From Coptis chinensis (Eukaryota; Streptophyta; Magnoliopsida; Ranunculales; Ranunculaceae): a stretch of DNA of 64,000 nucleotides. Each line of letters opens with the position of its first letter. Position 1 is the first letter of the stretch. The stretch covers positions 10,068,501 through 10,132,500 of the forward strand of contig CM027377.1 in the NCBI GenBank assembly GCA_015680905.1. The letters are read 5' to 3'. Shown here piece by piece: positions 12,113 to 22,980 of the stretch. The position numbers and the translations under genes are program-made. The notes beneath the pieces are model-generated. The model was not told where the DNA came from, did no database searches, and worked only from the letters and a program-made list of their open reading frames with translations.

Positions 12113-12414
12113 TTTTTCAATTTTTAGCTTGGTTGTGGGGAAGAAGATGGTTGTTTGTTTGTTTGTTTGATCTAAAAGAAAGAAGAATAAAACGAAATAT
12201 GTGACATGTGATAGTTAGATTTTGGTCCACTCTCCAATTAACAACACATTTTATCAAATTTTTGTTCACTCTCCAAGTGACAACACATTCACATTCTATC
12301 CAAATGTATCATTGTGATTACATACGTACCCTCAATAATGTGTATGTATGGTCCACCATCAATAATTCCAATGTATGGAATCAAGAAAGGCGTAGTGTCA
12401 TGGACCTATTAACC

Positions 12415-12476
12415 AGACGGGATGTTACATTCCGTCTCGGTTTAAATTGCCATACGGGATGTTACATTCCATCTCA
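12415..12476. repeat. Two near-palindromic motifs upstream of the transposase gene
   Basis: Copies at 12415 (AGACGGGATG...CATTCCGTCT) and 12452 (ATACGGGATG...CATTCCATCT). They lie about 300 bp 5' of the transposase ATG at 12112, in the interior of the element, so they are not simply terminal repeats. Confidence 0.8.
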
Positions 12477-12489
12477 GTCTACACCATAC

Positions 12490-12925
12490 AGTATTCCTGT
12501 TAGAACCTGTCAGAACCAAACCTGAAAAAATGAGTGAAATTCCTGAAAAATTCCTGTCATAACCAAGACATAGGAAATGAGTGAAAATGCAACTTATAAT
12601 TCCTGAAATAATTTCTGTCAGAACCAAGCTTGAAAAATGAGTGAAATGCAATTTATAATTCCTAAAAAAATTATACAGTATACTTTGGAAACCTACTAAC
12701 TTATAATTCATGAATTTTTTTTTGCCATAACCTCATTTGTTTTATTGACATATTCATATCCAAAACCTGCTAATATACTTTGGAAATAATAAATAAGACA
12801 AACAACAATCCTGAAAAACACCCAAGTCTAACACAGAAACTTTGTAAAAAAAACTAACTTATAATTATTGAATTTTTTTTTGCTATAACCTCCTTTGTTT
12901 TATTGACATATTCATATCCAAAACT
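12490..12925. repeat. Locally duplicated AT-rich blocks between transposase and PMD genes
   Basis: A block with CCTGTCAGAACCAA ... GAGTGAAA recurs about three times (12495-12665). A second block containing CATAACCTC, TTTGTTTTATTGACATATTC and ATCCAAAAC occurs twice (about 12698-12768 and 12853-12922). These form the 3' side of the PMD gene. Confidence 0.7.
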
Positions 12926-13027
12926 CATCAATATAAACCTGCTAATAAAGAAGTCGTTACAAACAACAATCTCAAACGCCATATTACAAGTAATGGCGCA
13001 CAGTTATTACAAACTAGAAGAAAATAT

Positions 13028-14196
13028 CTACTGAGACCTCCTCCCCCTACGAGAAGGCTTGGTCGAAGAGCTCTCCCCCCTACGTCATTGTCGCCTCTCT
13101 GGTTGAGGTGTGGCACTTCCAGCATTCTCTAACTCTTGCACACGTCTCTGAAGCTGCAAAGTTTGATTTTGCTCTTGTTGTAAGTACTCAAAACTTTGAT
13201 GAGAGGACTCCATGAACGACGCACACATGACATAACTGAGAGAGCTGTAGTTAAGGAGCTCCGACCTTACTTCCTCTTGTTTAACAAAACAAATGCATGT
13301 TACATGTTATAGTGAATAATAATAACAAATCATGAATAAATTTAAATCATACTAACCACGGCTAACTGCTCAAACTGTTCTAACAAATCTGTGACCAATG
13401 CGGCATTTGCTGGTGGAATATGTATGCTCATCTCTTGCCCCTGAGAATTAATCATGCCCCAGTGCCAAAGGTTAGACTCATCAAATATCTGTGGAGTTCT
13501 TTGCAGCATCTCAATATCATGAAACACCCTGGGCTGTGACTGTGGCAACTCCACTCCTTCTGGGAAATGAATGTCAGACCTCAATGCTTCGGAAGTAACC
13601 CCTTCAAAATTGGTGCCCTGGTATAACGCACCTAGCAAGAGACCTCGACCAACCCTCTTCCAATACAAGTCATAGTCTCCCGTAAAAATGAAAGTTGCTA
13701 TGTCTGGCCAATAATTTGGGTTTGCTCTATAGTGTGTAAGAGTTGCAGGAAGAATATCAGAGGCTGTTATATCTATGGGTGGTGGGTAAGGTATAACAAT
13801 CTCTCCATATACTTGACGCCAACATCTGTCCCCAAGGTACCATGCAGTTACTGACCCTACAAGTATCACTCGCCGCTGAGAAAGAAACCTTGCTCTATAA
13901 CACATATAGGATAGTCTACGGTACTTAGTGTTCTCTAGAACATCTGGAATATTCGCATAAGGGGTCTGAAATATGAAGGACTCGGCCTAGGATTGCCATT
14001 CAATTCGGGTAGCTCCTAAAAGCTCAATCTGTTGACAAGTGTTATGAATATTATGCGATAGATCCCCATACCCCCTCTGCCTACGATGAAGCCCCCATGC
14101 TTGAATACGTGGAATCAGGTCATGAGTCTCATTCTCTTCCAACCTCTTCAATACAGGATGCATCACACGAAAATGTTCGTACCACCAATACTAAAT

Positions 14197-14244
<48 letters not shown>

Positions 14245-15461
14245 TATATATATATATATTAATAACTAGATAAATAAAACTGAAAATAAATGAAATGAAA
14301 CAATAACTTAATAAATAAGACTTACCGGTATAATCCAAATAAAGCCGCATAAATTACTTTTAGCGACTCTCGTCTCAACTACGAGGCCTAGCCAGCGGTA
14401 AAGGTACGCCAAGATGGATTGACCCCAGTCATAATCCCACATCCTCTCTACGTTTGAGACAACGGCCATCCACCCGATACGTAAGAAACTATCAGAGTAT
14501 CCGAATAATACCGCAGCAACAAAGTAGAAGAGGAAGGCACGTACATATTCTTGGATTGATTCCTCACCAATATGATAGTCTTTCGGCTTCTCCTTTAGCC
14601 TATTCAAGTATCTTGAAGTAAACCAACTCATATTTATAGCTCCTCCCTTAAACTGCTCAGCTGATAATCTCAAGAACCCGTCTTCCTCATCATCTTCTAC
14701 CAAATCAAAACCTTCAAAGAAACTCATTGCCGTAGTAAAAACCTCCAAATTTTCATCAAAAGGAACGACATCTCTATAACCAATTGGGATACCCGTGAGC
14801 ATTATGAAATCAAGAGGGGTAATCCCAAGCTCACCCCATGGGAAATGGAATGTGTGGGTAGATTTCCACCACCGCTCAACTATCCCAAACAACAATGCTT
14901 GATCATTTTGTCCCAAATTTGAATTCAAAAAGTTCCCAAATGGTGTGGCGGCTATAATGTTGGTAACCGTGAAAAAATTAGGACCCGTTTTTTATTTCAA
15001 ACAACGCCACCATGACACATCATTTGAAAGTGCACAACGCACTTTCCATAGGTGTACTTCCTACATTCATATTACACGCAATACAACAAACTATTCAATA
15101 CGATATAATTTCAACTCAATTTTTTTTAACACAATGCAACAAATTCAAACTAATTACACAACAACAAACTTGATATAAACTAACATAAATAATAATAATT
15201 AACATAAAAAAAAATCTAAAACTTACTTGAGACTCCGCCACTCTATTTGCTACGTGTTGGACCAATGTTAACGCTAATGGTGGGTGTTCCTCAATTTCAC
15301 AACGCGGTGGAAAATTAAACCCAAGTTCAATTTCGTCCTCCTCGCCCACATTTTGCGTTCTTGACGACGATCCTTTTTGCCCCTTTTTTTGGATATTTTA
15401 TAACTTCCAAACCATCTACTACGCTCTTCATGTGGTGAGGTTGGTGGGGAATCATTGGGGG
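13028..15461 (-). pseudogene. Plant mobile domain (PMD, MAIN-like) gene carried in the Harbinger element
   Basis: A four-exon minus-strand gene. Exon 1 (about 15461-15227) is acidic and ends at GTAAGT. Exon 2 (15060-14326) carries the PMD core: WWRCLK, KTGPNFFTV, ATPFGNFLNSNLGQN, ALLFGIVERWW, THTFHFPWGELGITPLDF, MLTGIPIGY, and later YLYRWLGL. Exon 3 (14190-13357) continues with YWWYEHFRVMHPVLKRLEE, RRLSYMCYRARFLSQRR and WYLGDRCWRQVYGE. Exon 4 (about 13273-13028) has a coiled coil (QQEQNQTLQLQRRVQELENA) and an Arg-rich tail. Introns have GT-AG ends, and a (TA)n run lies in intron 2. Three in-frame stops and a probable one-base slip at an A-run in exon 1 mark decay. PMD proteins of the MAIN/MAIL1 type act in the nucleus in gene expression and transposon silencing. 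Its position within the Harbinger ends implies capture or long co-residence. Confidence 0.8.
14196..14262. repeat. (TA)n microsatellite in PMD intron 2
   Basis: Two runs of TA dinucleotides separated by a short break, lying between the exon 2 donor (14325) and the exon 3 acceptor (14191-14192). Confidence 0.9.
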
Positions 15462-15591
15462 GGTGGAGAAGTCATTAGGAATTGAAGAAATTGAAGAAAA
15501 AAAAAATAGCAATGGCGGCAACAAAATCGCAATGGAGGCACTGGAAGAAAGTGAAAATGGTTTGTTTCGCGTCTATTATATTTGACTCACC

Positions 15592-15845
15592 AGACGGGAT
15601 GTTACATTCCGTCTCGTTATATTTGACTCACCAGAGGGGATGTTACATTCCGTCTCGTTATAAAAGCCCAGACGAGATGTTACATTCCGTCTCGTTATAA
15701 AAGCCCAGACGGGATGTTACATTCCGTCTCGTTATAAAAGCCCATACGAGATGTTACATTCCGTCTCGTTATAAAATACTAGACGGGATGTTACATTCCG
15801 TCTCGATCAAAAAGCCTCCAAACAGAATCCAACATCCCGTCCGAG
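15592..15845. repeat. Tandem array of 37-bp units, each holding a near-palindrome, upstream of the PMD gene
   Basis: Six direct copies start at 15592, 15633, 15670, 15707, 15744 and 15781 (spacing 41, then 37 four times). Each contains GACGGGATG...CATTCCGTC, a near-perfect palindrome, followed by a TTATAAAAGCC spacer. A seventh, inverted copy follows at about 15819 (ACAGAAT...CATCCCGTC). The array starts about 130 bp 5' of the probable PMD start. The repeats could be protein-binding sites for the Myb-like, transposase or PMD product. Confidence 0.9.
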
Positions 15846-16086
15846 ATTTTTTTTCACCTTTGCATTGGGCAGCTTCACCTTGCTTTTCACCAAAACGGTG
15901 ATAAGAGGGGGAAATACTGCCTACATGGAGGTGATAAAAGGGGGAAAATATTGACTTGCATTGGGCCAACGCAAGCAACTTTTTTCCACCTCCACGTAGG
16001 ACTATTTCCCCTTTTTGCTACCTCTTGCTACCTTTGTGGGGAAAAACAAAAAAAGGTTGCCCAATGCAGAGGTGACTTTAACTCTC

Positions 16087-16260
16087 AGATGGAATGTTTG
16101 ATTCGTTTAAATGTAGAAATCGAAAAAACACGTGCGGACGGAATGAAACATCCCGTCGCCGAAGTTAAAAAAAAAACGAAAAACAGTTGAAAAAACACGC
16201 GCGTCCGAAAAAAAAATATTTTTAAAAAAACACACGAGACGGAATAAAACATTCCGTCCG
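16087..16260. repeat. Diverged copies of the near-palindromic motif near the right end
   Basis: Copies at about 16087 (AGATGGAATG...), 16137 (GACGGAATG...CATCCCGTC) and 16236 (GAGACGGAAT...CATTCCGTCC). The last two are inverted relative to the 37-bp array. Confidence 0.7.
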
Positions 16261-16425
16261 AAGCTCACAACTTAGTGAAAATCTCGGTAGCAAGTGCTAC
16301 CCTTGTTTTGACTTAGTGATAAGTGACTGTCATTGTCACCCTTGCATTGGGCAAGGGTTTTTTAGATCAAAGCGGTGAAAACTCTCAATTTCCCCTCATA
16401 CTCATCTGTATTGGGAATGCTCTAA

Positions 16426-17040
16426 GAGCATCTCTAGGTGGTGGTGGTATCACCTGCAAGTTTGAGGCTGAAATTATTTGAAGAAAGTATCCTCAAATTT
16501 TGACCAACTCTAGGTGGACGCAAATATCATACGCAAATTTGTATGTAGGGCACGATCTTCCATGCGCGCCATTGGCACTGTCGCGCGACAGTCAGACTGT
16601 TGTCATTTCACCAATTTGTTTTCAACATATAGTATCTATAGTTCTAAAAAAAATGGATTCCGACAGCGAATATGTCTATAATAACCCATCAAGATGGAGT
16701 GGTGACGGCGAGGAAAATCAAAACAGTGATAATAGTCACTGGTTTGGAGCAATCCCGTGAGTGATCTAGATGATGAACTAGGAACTTCTGGAGTTGGAAA
16801 CCAGGGAGGTGAGCTGGACGATCCACTGTTGTTTCAGTATCAAGTATCAACAAGTCGATTTTGAATTTTCTGCAGAGCCTATGGATTTCAGTCATCTTAG
16901 ACCGGTGTCTAGAAGGTGGTACGATAAGCATGTGTCAAGAGTTGTTATTGAACAACATGTATGTATTTTAATTTTCAATTTTCTAGAACGAGGTTTTGAG
17001 TTTAAACTTTTTACAATTTTACTTTTTCAACTCTTTAATT
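16426..17040 (+). mobile_element. Left end of a third Harbinger-type element, truncated
   Basis: It starts GAGCATCTCTAGGTGGTGG directly after TAA at 16423-16425, like its two neighbours, and repeats CTCTAGGTGG about 80 bp inside. An ATG at 16652 opens an acidic frame, DSDSEYVYNNPSRWSGDGEE, as at the start of some plant Harbinger transposases, then shifts frame near 16758 and reads PMDFSHLRPVSRRWYDKH further on. No matching right end was found, so the 3' limit is uncertain. Confidence 0.5.
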
Positions 17041-17688
17041 AATATACATTATAATATATACATATTACATATACTATCTCAATTAGTAGAGTACACCATA
17101 ATTAACATGGACATTTAAATTGGACCAGCCTTTTTTCTACCACTAAATACCCTTTATAAAATATTAAAACAAATGATTCAATGCCTTTAAGAAGGACTAC
17201 TTCGTCATTTCAAAATTTACAACCACTTATACCCTTAAGATTACATAGTACCTTAATGACGTATGTGTAAATTCAAGTCATAAATCAACTACGCGCCACT
17301 ATTCAATTGTTCGCAACTTAGCCTTCACATTAATTGCCAAATTATTACCATTTATACCAAAATTAAATGCACAAGGAAACCAGCCGTCTCTCTTTTCTTC
17401 TTCTCTTCTTATGCGCCCATTTCTCTCTCCCAAATCTGCTCTCTCTTAAAAAAAAACTCAAACTGAAAGCCAAAAAAAAAAAAAAAATATATCGCTGATT
17501 GTCCCTCTACTGCTGATTATTAATATAAGTAAAGCAAAAAAAAAAATCTCGGTTTCAAAAGGTAATATATTTCTCCTGTATTTGATTACTTGATTTCGAT
17601 ATCGATATTGATTTAAAGCTCTTGCGCATCTCTTCGTCCTCTTCGTTAATGATTTTTTTTTCATCAAGACTGGGTGTAAATAAAAATG

Positions 17689-17780
17689 AAAAATGGGTCT
17701 CATTATAGGCACATCTGGGGGAAAAGTAATTGGGCCTCACGATCATAGGGGTGTTGTCAGGGCTCTTGCTTCCGAATCTT
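17689..17780 (+). pseudogene. Ribosomal protein eL33 (RPL35A) fragment
   Basis: The frame reads KNGSHYRHIWGK and, after a one-base slip in a G-run, VIGPHDHRGVVRA. This matches the block [26 protein letters not shown] near the C-terminus of eL33 in the 60S ribosomal subunit. Only about 25 codons are present, and neither the N-terminal half nor the MYPSNI terminus follows. A CT-rich stretch upstream (17390-17450) resembles a ribosomal-protein 5' leader but may be chance. A dead gene fragment. Confidence 0.6.
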
Positions 17781-18261
17781 AAGGTAGCCATTATTTCTCT
17801 GCCATTTTTTTTTTTATGTTAACTTTAATGTGAGAGTTGAGATTTTGTGCGTGATTGTTATGTGGGATGCTCCATTTTTTGTCATTCTACCTATCGGTTG
17901 GGTGTTTTATAGTGCATATTGTCAAAAACTTGAGTGACGGCTATCTTTGAACGAGATATACCCTGTAGCAAGAGTTTAGTTTAATGATGTGTCAGTATAT
18001 ATTTTATATATGTACTTAATCAGGATGTGCCAATGCTCGCATTCAATAAAATTGTTAAACATCAAGGAACTTAAGTACATACTTGAATTGACAATGGAGA
18101 AAACTCCTAGAGTCCTAGCAATGTAAGGAAAATGATAAATGCCTTTGAAAGTAGTCTATCTCAGGAATTTTCATTTAGGCGTATGGTTGCATCAGGTATG
18201 TGTCATTATTATTGCAGCAGTATTAATTTGTCTTCCCTTGGTTGCTATCCTTAAACTTGCC

Positions 18262-19097
18262 AGGTACATGTACCACGTGCCAGTGCTCCGAAATTTAAAA
18301 TCCCTACAAACAAGACCAAGACAGAGGTTACTATGGGTGGGTCTAGCGTAAACGCAACAAAGATGGAAGATACTACGGCCGAGAAGCATCAAATTAAGGA
18401 AAGAGAACAGGATCTCTTAGCACTAATAAACCCTTTGGATGTGACCTTGCAACAAAGAAATGATTCTAATGCTCTCACTGTGGAGGCATCGATCATCGCT
18501 TCGCGATAACTCAAAATTCTAGACAGTTTGAGGTCTTTGGATCACGATACATTGCGCAGATGGAAGAAATAACTCGAGTAAACAAGTTGAATTCAAAATA
18601 CATAATGTAAAGGGAGCATTGGTGGAGGAGTTTGGTGGAACTTCTGAAGATGAGACTGCTATAGTTTCAGGAAGAGAGCTTGATGATTTGTCCAGTGTAG
18701 AACACAATGCAAACGTGCACTGTGAACAACAAGGTTCTTCTATCAATTTGGAGAGTGGGCATAGAGCTTATGTAGACAATTATGAGAGTAAGCGTGCAAC
18801 TTCAATTGAAATAAGGAAATCACTCAAGTGTCTTGGAGTCGAAGAATATCAGAGTGAGGTCATGGGCAGCTGTACATTACCAGATGAGCCATCAAGTTTG
18901 TGTATTACAACTGGGAGTAAGCAAATGAATCATTTAGTGGGGAGCTTCAATAACTCTCGCGAAGGTGATCAAAGGGCGAGCAGTTTGTACGTGATAGGAC
19001 TTTCAAAGGAGGTATGGACTTTCTCTCAAACTGACCATCAGTTTATATTAGTTGTACATTTTATTTCAAAAACAGAAAAAAGAATAATAGCAGGTTA
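18262..19097 (+). pseudogene. Decayed gene of unknown family
   Basis: After a good acceptor (CTTGCCAG at about 18254-18261) one frame reads VHVPRASAPKFKIPTNKTKT and later QIKEREQDLLALINPLDVTL, stopping at 18510. Other frames continue: NSRQFEVFGSRYIAQMEEIT (about 18515-18600), then VEFKIHNVKGALVEEFGGTS and a long hydrophilic Ser/Glu-rich stretch, open from about 18560 to a stop at 19096. The codon-like texture of successive frames suggests one gene broken by at least two frameshifts, or exons whose introns I cannot place. I recognise no domain. The low-complexity, charged character resembles a nuclear regulatory protein, but that is a guess. Confidence 0.4.
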
Positions 19098-19692
19098 AAG
19101 CGAAACAAGATTTGAAAAAGAAAACATATAAAGTGTTTTCAGAAACCACGCTTACATTTAAATGTGAGTATTCGACATTTAATTGACTTAGGGTAGTTTG
19201 TTCTTGATAAATAATGTGTGTTTCTTTTTGTTAGATCTATCATAAGTTAACAATATATGTATGCATATGTTATTTTCCAAGTCATAAAACTCTGGATTGG
19301 ACTTCCTAATTAACATATAGTGTTCACATATTTTGTTGCTTACGTGAATAATGATCAACCTTTGCTCATTATGTGAATAATGATCAGGGGACAAAAACTT
19401 AGCCAGACAAGGTTGTTCTCGCTTTGTCTTTGTCTGGTCTCTTTGGATACACGAGACCGGGACTTCAATAGCTTAAAAGTGGCAATATTGCTTAATAACA
19501 AATTTGAACCCCTTTTGAATTCTGAAACATAGGGAAAGTGATCATTGATCTATATATACAATGATCAGCTAATTTTTTGTTCCCTAACCAAACTTTGTTC
19601 CCTGACAGTTTTTTGTTTCTTCCTATATTTATGTATGAGCTTTTGTATCAATGCCTCAGTGATAATGAGCGAGACCCGATGGAGACAATCCT

Positions 19693-19764
<72 letters not shown>

Positions 19765-22700
19765 CTTGGAGCTAAATAAGCGTACATTGCATACGAGTTC
19801 ATTGTCCCATCTCCTTTCTTTCAAGTTGTTGTTTATGCAGAATTTAATTCATCAATCTATGATACTAAATTTCATTGTGACTTTACAAGGGTTGTTTATA
19901 ATGATTTAGGAACTTTCTGAGTTTTGATTTTATGCAGCTAATGGTAATGCATGGAACTCTACAAAATTCACATTTGCCATTCAAGGCAAGCGGGCTACGA
20001 TACATATGGTGATTGCGTACACTTTTGCCACTCATTGCAAGCGAGCATAATCCAGCTTTGATACCTCTATTTTCACCAGGGGGCATAAGTAGTCTCCTTT
20101 GCTGCATGCATGTAATATACATACTTTTTTTTTAGTTTTTTTTCCCCTTCCATTTTGCATTGTACATACATTCAGTTGTCTAATCTGGATCTTAATGCAG
20201 GTCTTTACGGAATGTCAGGCACCTAATGACTCAGGAAACTCCTTTAAACTCTCTCTGATTAGCTACAAATGTATTGGAGTTTATGTGCTCGAGAAACAGA
20301 ACAGAACCAAAATCAGGTAATTGTTTTTGGATTTTAATCATCTTCTTGACCCTTTATATATTTTTGCCTACTCTATCTACATGACAGTGTGGTATTCTTA
20401 TGTGTATGTTATTCTGAATTGGAGATTTGTTTCAAGTTCATTGTGAGCACCCACTTTAGCTTTTGTAATTGTTAATTTTAAAAAATGATAGTGTATCAAT
20501 GCATATAATTATAAATAAGTTGTCACTTGGAGTAACCAATGATTGCTCCACTTATCTCCCTAATGTTGGTGCTATGATCAAGAGATTATGAAGTTTCCAC
20601 GGTAGATGGAAATGCATACAAAATCAATAAGACGGATAGAAGAAAATGGAGCAGAAAAATTACTTTTTAAATTTGTAGGTCTTACTTCTTTTTTCCCTGT
20701 CTATAATCTTTTTTATTTGCATAGGTGCCTTTGATAGATTAACTTTTTATTTTGTTGGCATATAATTGCTTTCGACATCCAAGCTTTATTTACCGAGACT
20801 TTTTTTAGTTTCAATGATTATAAAAAAGGAACATTCGTATACGAGCCCTTAGTGCAAAAACTACGAACTGATTTTGCTATAGATTTCTATAATAACATGC
20901 AGTTGGTTTTGCAAAAGTTTTTGGATTGTGTCGTGTTGTTACTGTAGCACTTTTATGGGTTCCACTTGATTAGGTTTCAGATTCATGACACCATACCTAA
21001 AGTTTATGCTTCTTCAATTTTCAGATTCACTCATTCAGATCAACAGGCCGGTAATATTTTTTATTTATTTTATTCTTTGTCCCAAATTTTGTTTGTTCAT
21101 GATACCTATTTCTTCCATTGTTTCATTTCCAATCGACTAAGATTTTATTACTTTTAAATATTGTTGGTTGTAATTCTTTATTTGAAGGTTTTTCTTCAGC
21201 ACCGTTCTTTATATCGCTCTTTAAGACTAAATTTTTTGTGGGGTGTGGGACAATGAGATAGAGGTATTAATGAGTGCGGGCATACTTAAATCTTAGTAGT
21301 CCAAATGTCGATGAACTAAACCAATTGCTTCCAGTTGGGCATTGTATTGAATTGGCCACGCCTTGAGATGTTTGCTATTCAAGTTACCACATTTGATTAT
21401 ATGGTGTAATTGCTAATGCAGCAAGTCTGAATTTTGTAATCAACACATGAGCAGCCAAATGTCATGTGTACGATAAAACCATTGTGTCGCTAAATATGAT
21501 CAAAGTCACACTTCCCTCCTAGAGAAATGCTCTCTATGGGTACCTCACACTGGAAGCGCAATCAAGAAGTTGTCAGTATGAGTTTTGTTTTTGACGCGTT
21601 GGCTTAGCTGCTTTTAAAATCGAATCTGCCAGTGAGTTATACATGGTAATCCCAACGTGTGTGTATGGAGGCAGTGATGGCACTCCTACTGTGATGTATA
21701 ACTAACCTGGCTAAGTCACGGCCTGGAACAACAATAAAATTAGTTATAATAGGGTAAGCCTGCCATTGTCTCAGCATTCGATCTTTTGGGTTTTCTAATA
21801 CTTTGAGCTATGGAATGGAATAGGAATTACTGTGACTTGATTTGTAATGTTGTGATTGGAGAGAGAGAGAGAGAGAGAGTTGATAATCACCCTAACATGC
21901 ACACTTTTGTAGTTGTCAATAAATGTTCATGGTTATCTAACTCTGTAATCCAACTAATTCATATTAATTGTGTTGCAGGTTTGGGACAGCTACAAAGACA
22001 TGGTCACAATGTTGGAGATTACACTGCTTTTGTATTGAATGTTTCATTGTAAAATGTGTGTTGAGACTTGAGATTCTGGTCTCAAATATATCTTTTATAT
22101 AAATTGTGAAATTGTATATACATCTAGGTAACTAAAGAGTCGTTACAAGTTTACTAATTTTCATCATTTCTAGGTATACAACTCCGAATGAATGTAAATA
22201 AATGTCATTAAATCGTTGATTATTGTCACAACATAGCAATTGTGTATTAACTTTCGGTACCGATTAACTTTTGTTTAGTTTGTTTAATGATTTAAATATG
22301 TTGTCAACATCTTTCACACTGCCAATCAAAGATGAACATCTTTTGCACTTCATGCTTCTTTTTGTCACAACATCTTTTGTTTAGGGTCACTTCATGCTTC
22401 TTTTTGTCACAACATCTTTTGTTTAGGGTCGATTTGCTTTGGTGGGTCTTCCGTTTTTAACTTTATATTTTTGATAATCTGGCAGCCGGCAGGTCTTCCA
22501 GTGATAATGTGGTATGAACATTTTGGCAATGGATGGGTCTTTGTCACGTGCAAGGCACACGCACTTATGCTAATATATTTAATTGCGGCGGGTCAGGGAG
22601 GAGACCCCAATCTCTGTCCTTGTCCCATACCCACTTGGGAGGAGTTGTGTTTTTTCCATACCCACCCCCTCCCCATTTAGCACCCCTCACACCCACCCCA

Positions 22701-22980
22701 TTAGGGTCGGGTCTCTATGGGTATCAGGGGCAATTCTAACCCATAGTCAACTTGTTGCCAAAAAATAAGGGCCCTGAACTGGACCATGCCCACTATATGC
22801 CCTGACAGGTATTTTTTACATCCGGCGGATGTTGTTGATAATAATCATATAATATCAGGCTTGCACACCGAAAATCACCTACCACATGTCCACACCTAAC
22901 TAATTTTCCGAAATACAGCCACAAAAACTCGTGGCAATCAAACTTGAGAGAAAGTGATCGATAAACCATGTAGGGTGAAC
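19098..22980. other. Mostly gene-free stretch with microsatellites and exon-like scraps
   Basis: It holds a (TA)n run (19697-19760), a (GA)n run (about 21861-21879), and a segment at about 20200-20318 bounded by TAATGCAG and CAG|GTAATT that reads as an open exon (FTECQAPNDSGNSFKLSLIS) of no known family. Another acceptor-bounded segment lies near 21979. These may be distal exons of the decayed gene at 18.3-19.1 kb. Confidence 0.35.
22347..22431. repeat. Tandem duplication of a 42-bp unit
   Basis: The unit containing CACTTCATGCTTCTTTTTGT and CACAACATCTTTTGTTTAGG occurs twice back to back without change. Confidence 0.9.

Larger units (their letters stand above)
8583..16422. mobile_element. PIF/Harbinger element, 7.84 kb, with Myb-like, DDE transposase and PMD genes
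   Basis: The left end GAGCATTCCCAATGCAGGTG and the reverse complement of the right end GAGCATTCCCAATACAGATG match at 18 of 20 bases. Both ends abut TAA (8580-8582 and 16423-16425). Inside are the two canonical plant Harbinger genes, a Myb/SANT-like ORF (plus, 9.0-10.0 kb) and a DDE_Tnp_4/HARBI1-type transposase (minus, 10.6-12.1 kb). In addition there is a spliced plant mobile domain gene (minus, 13.0-15.5 kb). Short CCAATGCA-type repeats and near-palindromic GACGGGATG...CATTCCGTC motifs crowd both subterminal regions and also lie between the transposase and PMD genes. All three genes carry stop codons, so this copy is inactive. Canonical plant Harbingers are roughly 3-6 kb; the excess here is the PMD gene. 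Confidence 0.85.

Noticed and set aside
15592-15805. CRISPR-like regular array
   Set aside because: The 37-bp units are direct tandem repeats with near-identical spacers, in a transposon; not CRISPR.
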